DNA of 64,000 nucleotides from Arctopsyche grandis (lineage: Eukaryota; Arthropoda; Insecta; Trichoptera; Hydropsychidae), in assembly GCF_051622035.1 (NCBI RefSeq), contig NC_135360.1, positions 32,071,206-32,135,205 on the forward strand, in the 5' to 3' direction. Within the stretch, counting starts at the first letter, position 1. The number at the start of each line of letters is the position of its first letter. The translations under genes were made by a program, and so were the position numbers. Positions 48,819-64,000 of this stretch are shown here, piece by piece. The notes beneath the pieces are model-generated. The model was not told the origin of the DNA. It did not search any database and worked only from the letters and a program-made list of their open reading frames with translations.

Positions 48819-48911
48819 ATGAAATGCGATTTAGTATCGAAACAATCCTCAAAGACTCGTATAGTCATAAGAATTTTACCTTTTACCTTCAAGAAGAAAG
48901 CACTCTTTTAA
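48819..48911 (+). promoter_or_regulatory. Possible upstream open reading frame
   Basis: ATG at 48819 opens 30 codons ending TAA at 48911, three bases before the receptor's ATG and in another frame. If transcription starts upstream of it, it could reduce translation of the receptor. Confidence 0.3.
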
Positions 48912-48914
48912 AAT

Positions 48915-51900
48915 ATGGAAGTTATTAAAGAAACGGACGAGAGTTTGAGCCAACACTCGAAAGAAGAAATAGTCGAAAAAGAAAATCCAATGGAAGATTA
49001 TTTTGAATTTGTCAAAAAGTGTATGAAGTCAATAGCCATGTTGCCTCTGTTTGAATCAGATCGTTACAAATATTTCAGCATATTCTACATGATTTTCGTT
49101 GATTTGATCAGCTTTCAAGTTTCCCTATTTTCCTTGATCCATTTCGTATATTCTTGGGATGGAAATCTCTTCGAGGCCACCATGAATATGATGAATACCA
49201 TCATTTATGTTACTAATAGTGTAATGCTGTTGTATTTTCAGGTAAACACGAGCGTTTTTAGATATCAATGTTCAAAATGTTACTGATTGTATTGTCTTTT
49301 AGGTTTACGGATGTGAATCATTGTATTTGATGAACTATATTAATTCAAACTTCAAGTATAGATCTGCTGAAGGACTCACTCGTCTGAATATGAGAGCTAG
49401 TTTTGAAAAGGCAAGGAAATATAGTAAGATTTTTACCGTGCTATGTTTGAGTGGCGCCTTGCATTACGCCGTTGAACCTTTGATTTTTGAAAGTGGGTTT
49501 AAATTATATTTTATTGTATATATAATAAGTACATATGTAAGTAGTTTAAGTTGTATATAAAATTTCAGGACACGAAAGAATGTTGCCGATTAAGCTGTGG
49601 TATCCATTCGACGTGAAACGATCTCCAAATTACGAATTGGCTTATTTGTTTCAAATATTCGGCCAAATCATGGTCGCTCTGGTCTATTCTAATTTCGGTA
49701 AACATTTTTGGTTTTGAAATCGTTGTCGCGAGTTAAAAAGTCGTTTGGTTTATTGTTAAAGCACACCTCGAGAGTCGTAGGAAAGCTAAACGATCATATT
49801 ATTATAGTGGGTATGACTGGAGATTTTGAACTCGAAATTAGCTGATAATTACAGAGCGGTTATTTATAGTAATTGCGTCGAGTCGTATTTGCGTAATAGT
49901 CGTTTTGTGCGAATCACGATTTCCACTGTCGAAAGAAGCTGGTCATCATTGTTTTTTCCGTCGGAATTGACAATCACGAGTCTCGTGAAAAACCCATAAC
50001 CTTGTTATGGGTGAACCCGATTATAATGACAGCGCGGTGGGGAAACAATGGTCTGGTTAGAATGTCATTCGGATTTGTATTATTTAGAGTCGTCTTCATT
50101 TTTATTGAATACCTTCAAAATTGGACAAGATATTTTTGTTGATAAAAGTAAGCTAAATAAATGAAGGATGTTCAAGATTGTTTATCAGTCCGACTGAAGA
50201 AATGATAATAATGATTCTTAAACTTTGAAGGACGGAGCGTTGAGATCGAACGAGTGTCCCGAACCATGGTCGAGTAAGACCCCAGTATTTTTAAACCAAA
50301 ATACAGCTTTTATCAATACAAATGGGTTCAATATATGTACATATATCTTATTAATCATTTTATAAATCAACATAAAAAAGTTTTAGTGCTATACCATGTT
50401 TTTGACTATTTTTGTATTAAAAAATAACGACAAGCATCAACACGCAAACACACATAGATAAGGCCAACAGGCGACTGCATGACTCAATAGCCACGCGCCA
50501 AAAGCGACGAAAACAATAGCTTATGAAAATATAGCTGTCTATTTCTCTCGCACTGATTCATCGATCAACAAGAATATGCAAGCGAGCAGTCAAAAACATG
50601 ACTTATCGCAACCGCCTTTAAATCATACTTTGGAACGTAGAAATGTTTAAATGTATTTTTTTACAATGTACCCCTTTTCTAATTAATACAAAATCTATTA
50701 AAATAAATTTCTTGTAGTCCATTCTAGGAATAGAAGAAATATTGGGTGTATAGCTTTGAAAACCATATAGTTATTACGAAAAACGTAAAAATTGGGGCAC
50801 TTGCATACCCCACTTCGACGAGGAAGTGTTAAGGTCGAAATCAGACAGCGGTGAATGTGGCACGTGGTTTTTTTTTTAGATAGCTTTAAACATAATAGAA
50901 AAATGTGACGTTCATGGGACGCGTGAATGGGATAGTCCTTTCAAAACGACACATTCGACCTACATATGTCGTTGAAATTGTATGGTAGTATTTATCCTTG
51001 CTTGACAGTGATCTATACTAAAACCAAATATCCATTCGGCCAAACGTCTGTTGGCTTCATGTCTGTTCGGCCAAGCGTCCGTCGGCCAAACGCCTGTGGG
51101 CCAAGTGTCCATTTGGCCAAAAGTCAGCGCACCGATCCTATTTGTAACGATCCATTATTTTACTATCCAGCATCCGTATTTAAAGTTAAACTTGCAATAT
51201 CAGTAGACCATAATTCTCTTTATGGTACTATAATATGGTATTATAAGCACACTCAAAAGTGTAGCACGGCACGCTTAGGTAGACTCTAGCCATGATAGAC
51301 ATGTTGTCATTGTTGATTCCTGTTGATCCATAGTTGTGACTGTGGATGTTTGTATTAATTCGCATCGTCTAAATTGCTTACGTACATACATATATTGATT
51401 GTATTGTATCTGTATAGGTGCACTCGTTAATTTGGAACGATTTTTAAAGGCGAGTGAGTGTTCATGTTCTATGAAATAAAATAAAATAAGAACCCAAATT
51501 TCTTCAGACTACAAATCGTAAGAAGAGTTTAGTAAAAATATGTCAATACAAGGATAAAATATCACCGAAAATATCCTAGGGGGTGATTTTTGTCAAGGAT
51601 CGCGATGACATATATGTATTAGGCGTTTTAGCGTACTCTGTACCACTCTGTGTGTCTGCACTTTAATTCAAGTTAAGTGCAGTAAAAAAATTAAATATTT
51701 TCAGAAATATAAACAAAACATTAGTCTAATTGAATAACAGTCAAAGTTGTATGGTGATTTGCGACACAATAAGCATTTAAGCGACGGAAAATCCTATCAT
51801 TACCATTTTTTTCACATCACCTTGACGCAACAATATGATACGTTTTTTACACCGAAATTCGCATTTAATTTCTGTATATACACAAATTTCAGGAGTGTTT

Positions 51901-54850
51901 TTCATGTCGCTCTGCATACTAATCTGCGGTCAGTTTGATTTATTGAACTGCAGTCTGAGAAATCTAGCTTATACGGTTCTCATAAAACGTCATTTTCGTA
52001 CGAGCGATCTGGTCCAGTTGACTGGATACGGCTACACAGGAACAAACAGATGCACATTGCCGGAAGACGAATACAAGGTGTATTTTAGTGGAGAATCTGA
52101 AATAATGGACCCGAAGCTTGACAAATGTTACAGAAGAGATCCGAAATTTGTCGATGACACGAGTTTTGTCAGCAAAAAACAACGTAAGTTTTTTTTTCAA
52201 TACTGTTTCATTTAGTTTGACATTGATGTTTGTCCGGGTCAAATCTTGGAATGAATTTTTGACCCACTTCTACTGAGCTGATTTTTTTGAAATTTTGCAC
52301 ACGTACGTATTTATTTCCGAAGATAATACAGTTTTTGATTTGATCACTTATTATAAAAGTAATCGACATCAAACTGAAGTCATATTAGATAACTTCATAT
52401 TAGATAACTTCATATTAGATAACATATTAGATTTTCTTTCTCCTTTGTATATTTTTATATACTATTTTAATTTTGTTCAGTGTAAACAAAGAATGGGATT
52501 TATGGATTTTATTTTTAATTTTTACACTTTTGTTATTTTTTTTCTCTCTGAATGATGTATTATTTTCCTTTTGTTACTTTTTTTTTTATTATTTTATTTT
52601 ACCATGTTTTCTGCTTTTGCTTTTTTCCTTTATTTACAGTTTACTTGTTTTTATATAATGTTTTTATATCTTTTTCAAATGTAGGCCATTGTGGCGCATT
52701 AGGTTCTTCCTGTAATGCCACAATGGTCCAAAACTATTAAATAAATAACTGCTGTATCATATTTTTTCAATAGTTCAAATAACAAAAATGTAACTTTATA
52801 CAACTGTGTAATTAAATAAAACTAGATATGAAATTTCAACTCAATAAACCAAAAGGTTACTGAGAAAAACATAAAAAACCTCGATTCTCTAGAGTAAAAG
52901 TACTACTTTCGGTTCAGGTAAAAATATTTAAAAAATATTAGATTATAGAATTTATAATTTATATTACATGTAAAAAAAATTTAGTTCGATTCAGTTAGCG
53001 GTTTGGAAGATAATTGGATTTAAAAACTTAAAAAAAAGAGGACACCTATAAGGAGAGGCACCATTTACGGTCATTTTAAAAATTTGAAAAAAATCTACAT
53101 CGTGTCGATAAGAATTTCAGTAACTGATACTAAGTTTAAGTACGATACGACCAATGGTGTTCAAAAAATCCCCAAAATACACAGACACACACACACATTT
53201 TTCTAGATCATGAAAACGTGATCAGTAATCGATTCTGAGTTCGAATCAGTCAAAATCTCGAGTTCGAATTTTTGCATGATCACAAAACTTCATCTATTGT
53301 TACTACGTACATAGATAAAGTAAAAATAGTTCTACATATTCAGATAAACAATATATAAAGAATAGACTAGTGTTTAGCATATAATGCTTTGAACAAAGTG
53401 GTCACTGGTTCGAATCCCACTGGTTTTTGATGGCCAGACCTTGGATTTGTGTATTTATAGGTCAATCGTTTCCTATCAGAGTTTGCCAATTTATCTGATT
53501 TTCATTAAAACGGTTCCAATAAATTGGCAATCTTACCCATTTTCTTGCTAAACCTCGAGTTTGTTTAAAATGCTGCAAATTTACCAATTTGACTATGTAT
53601 ATGTAGATGTCTCTGCGGATATTAATTGATATGTATTTACTTTGTATCACATTTGCATCAAATGTATACTGTTTCTGGCCAGGAAAGCGCTTTGCGGTTA
53701 CCTGCTGGGTCTTTCTGGTATAAATTAAAAATAAATAAAGGTACATTGTTGCATCTAATGATTGAATTTTTAGTGAATTTTGAATTTGAAGAAGACACTA
53801 TTGAAGTTATAAAAGATTGTGTGAAGCATCATGAAATGATCTTGGAATATTGTTACAACTTTGATGCATTTTGTGGACCAATCGCTTTCGTGAAGATGCT
53901 TCAAATAACGATATTGGCTTGTGTAATTATGTACGCTTTCAGTGTGGTAAATATTGTGTATTATTTTATATTACATTATATATATATAAAATAAAATCTA
54001 GATACATGTGTGTGAATAAAACTGTCGATCAATTTACAGAGCTTTCAGATTCCACTATTAGAATACGGAGTGCTGACTTGTCTAGATCTTTTTTTGCCGT
54101 GTTATTTTGGAAATGAAGTTATGCTACGGGTGATTTTAATATACAATTAATATAATAGTGATTTTAATATAAAAGTAGGCATTCAAATCGAGTTCTGCAG
54201 ATACAAGCTAGAAATCTGTTTGTCGTGGTCTGCCAATAGATAAGGCAAAATAATACAATTAATAAAGTGATCTTATTTGTAATGGTGGCTGTCTTTTGGC
54301 TGACTTAAAATATCATAATATTTAAACAATAAAATTCTTATATGTTTGTCGTAGCATCTATATACATATATATGTATGTAGCTAGTCTAATATTATACCC
54401 AGAGATTCTATTATAGACTAGCCTGCCAACAAACAGCGTACTGAATGCCCATTTTAAGAATGATATATCGATTTTTTAATTAGAGCGTGTATTAGAGTAG
54501 ATCTTTAATCATTTGAAGAATTATTTTACAGAGCCTTAGCATCAAATCTGCCATTTTCGGTGGTCCATGGCAATTATTAGGAGTTCGACCTCTTCGTTAT
54601 ATTTTACCTATGCTTATCAAGACCAGCCGACCTGTCCGTTTCAGAGGTGGAAAATTTTACAAATTAAATCTAGAGAATTTTATATCAGTGTGTATTCAAT
54701 TCACGTAACATTATTTATATGTGTATGATTATATATGTATGTACATATGTGAATTATTATTTTTTTCAGGTATGCAAAGTTTCAGTCTCGTACTTTACCG
54801 TATTGAGGAGCATAAACGACAAAGTGCAAGTTGGACAGAAAGAGTTTTGA
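48915..54850 (+). CDS. Odorant receptor (insect 7tm_6 family), eight exons
   Basis: Ligand-binding subunit of an insect odorant-gated cation channel, expected in the dendritic membrane of olfactory neurons together with the Orco co-receptor. Exons: 48915-49241, 49303-49492, 49569-49697, 51893-52183, 53774-53946, 54040-54129, 54532-54687, 54770-54850. All junctions are GT-AG with matching phases, giving 478 residues, slightly long for the family. Family features: hydrophobic segments near residues 50-75 and 85-108 in exon 1, the HERMLPIKLWYPFD then SPNYELAYLFQIFGQ block in exon 3, a loop with LPEDEY in exon 4, LLEYGVLTCLDLFLPCYFGN in exon 6, and the C-terminal KVSVSYFTVLRS motif in exon 8. The last four introns sit at closely packed C-terminal positions, usual for insect receptors. 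Introns 3 and 4 are enlarged by SINEs. The start has an alternative Met 25 residues further in. The ligand and orthologue are unknown. Confidence 0.92.
51039..51130 (+). repeat. CGGCCAAACGTCTGT degenerate tandem array
   Basis: About six units of CGGCCAAACGTCTGT type with 13-16 bp spacing (TTCGGCCAAGCGTCCGT, CGGCCAAACGCCTGT, GGGCCAAGTGTCCAT). GC-rich compared with the intron. Confidence 0.7.
51330..51490 (+). mobile_element. SINE, A type, 3' part
   Basis: ATCCATAGTTGTGACTGTGG, then TGTATTAATTCGCATCG, the tail hairpin (GCACTCG ... CGAGTGAG) and a GAAATAAAATAAAATAAG tail. Confidence 0.75.
52686..52745 (+). mobile_element. SINE tail fragment with third stem type
   Basis: Perfect 10-bp stem CCATTGTGGC (52686-52695) and GCCACAATGG (52717-52726) around loop GCATTAGGTTCTTCCTGTAA, followed by ATTAAATAAATAA. 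In receptor intron 4. The upstream SINE body is not recognisable. Confidence 0.7.
53362..53745 (+). mobile_element. Chimeric SINE: A-type head, B-type tail hairpin
   Basis: Head ATAGACTAGTGTTTAGCATA with box B GGTTCGAATCCC, body GAGTTTGCCAATTTATCTGA, and a B-type tail CCAGGAAAGCGCTTTGCGG ... GGGTCTTTCTGG. It ends only about 30 bp before the acceptor of receptor exon 5, so it may supply sequence close to the branch point. Confidence 0.75.
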
Positions 54851-54929
54851 AATAACCATAAAATTTATTTTATTCGTATAACATCACCAGTTAGAATTGG
54901 AATATTTACAATTATTTATGAAATCCAAA

Positions 54930-54935
54930 AATAAA
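54930..54935 (+). promoter_or_regulatory. Candidate polyadenylation signal of the odorant receptor
   Basis: AATAAA 80 bases after the stop codon on the plus strand. Confidence 0.5.
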
Positions 54936-55181
54936 TTTTACTGACTAGATTTTAAAATTAAATAGAAACAACATAGTAAATTCACAATATATGTATGTAT
55001 AAGATTTAATTGTATTTGATTTACATTGGAATAGTTTGCATTTGCATTTGATTTTGAATTTATTTACAATCTATGCAGATAAAACACGTATTTAAATTTA
55101 AATTATAGCAAATCTACGATGGAATAGATTCATTTATATTTATTAATCTCGTACAACTATCAGATCAAATTTTGGATGACG

Positions 55182-55187
55182 TTTATT
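55182..55187 (-). promoter_or_regulatory. Candidate polyadenylation signal of the GH9 gene
   Basis: AATAAA on the minus strand about 165 bases after the stop codon. Together with the receptor's signal it suggests that the two convergent transcripts end without overlapping. Confidence 0.4.
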
Positions 55188-55352
55188 TAAATACGTTGTC
55201 TGTTTTTTTTTTTTATGAAAATATTCATAGAATTTCTGAAATGAAACATTCTTCTTTAAAAATACAATACACACATATATTATAATTATATATCATAGAT
55301 TTCACTGTACTTGAGTATTTTAAAAATATATTATTATTATTATATTCATTGC

Positions 55353-61782
<6,430 letters not shown>

Positions 61783-62490
61783 CTAGAACAGAAATATCAA
61801 AAGTCTTGATAAAATTTCGGACATTGCCGTTCCCACGGAGTGTGACATGTGTATGAATGTACATATGTCTGTCACCTCGGTGAATAGTGAAAGTGGTTAT
61901 GGTGACTTCCAGTGAAGGATGTCCCATTACGGTAATGTCAACTGTTGGTTTGCTATGTGTTTATTTATGTTTCGTCTTGATAAGGAGCTTATATGTGACG
62001 TAAACTAGGTTTATGAATGGTCTGTGTCGATGATATTTAATACCATTATTAGATTAAGATGGTGTTGTATTTATCATGAATGACTATTGTATTATACTAC
62101 TTATGTGTGTTGTCCCAGATGACTTTATCGACCTTGTGTGGAAGGCAGACTGTGAAGTTTGATAGCGGTTTGTTAGATCATAATAAAATCAATCAGTGAA
62201 AGGAATTTCATTTCGATGATTCAATAGTTGTACGTGTTGTAATCATACTCTGGGACAATAAAGATAAAGGTCGTTTTTGCGCGTAATAAAAGTCGTCGAA
62301 CAACGGATGTAATATTTAATATGATGTTTTTCGTTTGAGTTATTAATTAAATATTAATTCAAAATGTAGTTGAATACTACAATTATCCTTCCGTGAGATG
62401 TCAGTTGGTATATAAATGCCTATTAATCTTTTTAAAATGGTGGTATGGAATAATATGAATTGGAAATTCCATATTAGGTCACTCGGCAGG
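61783..62490 (-). promoter_or_regulatory. Upstream region of the GH9 gene
   Basis: The acceptor TTGATATTTCTGTTCTAG lies immediately before the ATG at 61782, so the promoter and first non-coding exon should lie here or beyond. No core promoter motif can be assigned. Confidence 0.35.
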
Positions 62491-62494
62491 TATA

Positions 62495-63230
62495 TGAATT
62501 ATGTAAAATAAGAAGAAAAGTTATAAATAAAAATTGCTTCACATATGTTTATGAAAATTTAACTAAAAATCCAATTAAAATAGTTGTTAATAATCATATT
62601 TATTTACGTATAAGTACATATAAATTTATTCATAACTATATATATGCTTATCCTTCGCTTTATGCTGCCTCTTTACGATGCAATTTTACTTTATGGACCC
62701 CTTATTTTGATGGAACTTTTAACAAATTGATGTATTCAAGTGGAATATGAGATTTTTACGTGTTTGGTAACTTGATTGAAAAACTAGTAATAAAGGAAAA
62801 TCTCTCCTCGACGTAATTAGGTACACCGAAAACGGCGAAACTTGAAATTTGGAAACATATAGGATACGAATTATGTAAAATAAGAAGTAAAGGTATATAT
62901 AAAAAATTGTTTCAAATATATTTATGAAAATTTAACTAAAAAATTAAAATAGTTGAATGTAATCATATTTATTTATGTGTGTAAATAAATATGTAATACT
63001 ATGTATACGCTTATTCTTCGCTTTATGCTGCCTCTTTACGATGTAATTTTACTCTATGGAGACTTTCTTTCAATGGAACTTTTAACAAATCGACAAACAG
63101 AGTAACTTGGTTGAAATAAGTAAAACCTCGTTATAAGCCCTGTAAAAAAACGTATAGCTCTTATCTATGTAATTAAGGTACACCGAAAATAGCGAATATT
63201 TTAATTTGGAAACAGCTTTGGTCGGAGAAT
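62495..63230 (+). repeat. Diverged tandem duplication, period about 370 bp
   Basis: GAATTATGTAAAATAAGAAG at about 62496 and 62870; CTTCGCTTTATGCTGCCTCT at about 62654 and 63017; GATGGAACTTTTAACAAAT and CAATGGAACTTTTAACAAAT; GGTACACCGAAAA at about 62820 and 63178. No protein is encoded by either unit. Confidence 0.7.
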
Positions 63231-64000
63231 ACTTTCTGTATTATGAAGATTATGTGAAAATAGTATGAAAATTCTAAAATAACTATTTGCACTGCCGCCA
63301 TCCCACTAAAGTATGTGAAAATCTTGAATTTTGGGAATTTTGAAGGCTTTATTTGAATTTAAACACCGCCTTAATAGTTTATTCATTTTTATTTTACTAG
63401 TCATATAAATGGAGTAATTTTACATTTAAAAAACATCACATGGTATGTTTTTTCAAATTTTTAAAGTATGAAAAAAAATCTGAAACTGAAAAATCGATTT
63501 TCTTTAAATACCTTTTCTTACGTCTACTATTGATAAAATATGCTTTGATTTTCATAATATTTTTCAATCGATTTTGAAAAGAAAACTTAGTTTTTGATGT
63601 ACTCTAATGTACATATGTACTAAATACATACACATATAGAGTATTGTGGTAATATGTTGAGCCACCATGGCTTAATATGAAATAAAAACAATAAAATAAA
63701 TATCTGCGTAGTGCGAAAATTATAAGCAGTATGTTTATTTTAGAAAAAACAAAAAAAACTACTTGAATTGCTCAAGAATGATTTTGGGGAATACCTACTC
63801 TCAATCAGAATAATTCAATGTATAACTTTTCAACAGTTCAATATATTCTTTTATTTTTTCAGTTTTAATTATATTAAGAAGTTTACTCATATATTTCAAA
63901 AAGTATTTTTTATTATTGACGCTATTAAATTCCTCCCCAAAACAACATGTTTCCATATATTGAAGCTCTCAATTTGAAAATGCACTTGAAATATGATATA
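63231..64000. other. AT-rich right flank, no gene seen
   Basis: Only short low-complexity frames; nothing recognised. Confidence 0.5.

Larger units (their letters stand above)
49698..51892. other. Odorant receptor intron 3
   Basis: 2.2-kb intron. It holds a minisatellite-like array at 51039-51130 and the 3' half of an A-type SINE at 51330-51490. The remainder has no recognised element. Confidence 0.6.

Overview
This 64-kb window is AT-rich eukaryotic DNA from an insect. The evidence is three intron-containing host genes with GT-AG introns (many of them 60-100 bp), an insect-type odorant receptor, an insect-type glucose dehydrogenase, an animal GH9 endoglucanase, and a heavy load of arthropod-style SINEs, LINE relics and DNA transposons. 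The order cannot be fixed from the sequence alone. From general knowledge, the GH9 gene argues against the best-known dipteran and lepidopteran genomes.

Layout. (1) 1.17-12.02 kb, minus strand: a Gld-type FAD glucose dehydrogenase (GMC oxidoreductase) rebuilt as ten coding exons and 642 residues. The large introns hold SINEs, a foldback element and minisatellites. (2) About 12.1-48.8 kb: a gene-poor stretch built largely of dispersed repeats. It holds tRNA-derived SINEs of two head families, RTE-like and Jockey-like LINE 3' ends, two hAT relics, a hAT nested in a Tc1-like relic, foldback elements, MITEs and repeats with internal minisatellites. I see only weak hints of host coding sequence there: a Myb-like reading frame at 16.1 kb and a GC-rich island at 31.0-31.4 kb. 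(3) 48.9-54.85 kb, plus strand: an eight-exon odorant receptor of 478 residues. (4) 55.35-61.78 kb, minus strand: an eight-exon GH9 endoglucanase of 524 residues with a signal peptide. It converges tail-to-tail with the receptor, 502 bp apart. (5) 61.8-64 kb: upstream of the endoglucanase, with a diverged tandem duplication of about 370 bp.

The three genes show no shared pathway: redox metabolism of glucose in the cuticle or reproductive tract, olfaction, and cellulose or beta-glucan digestion. They look like ordinary chromosomal neighbours.

The most unusual signal is in the SINE tails. At least four different, fully self-complementary stems are each capped by the same roughly 20-nt loop, so the loop is conserved while the stem sequence is replaced as a pair. 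SINE heads and these tail hairpins also appear in reciprocal combinations. This looks like selection on an RNA hairpin used for retrotransposition.
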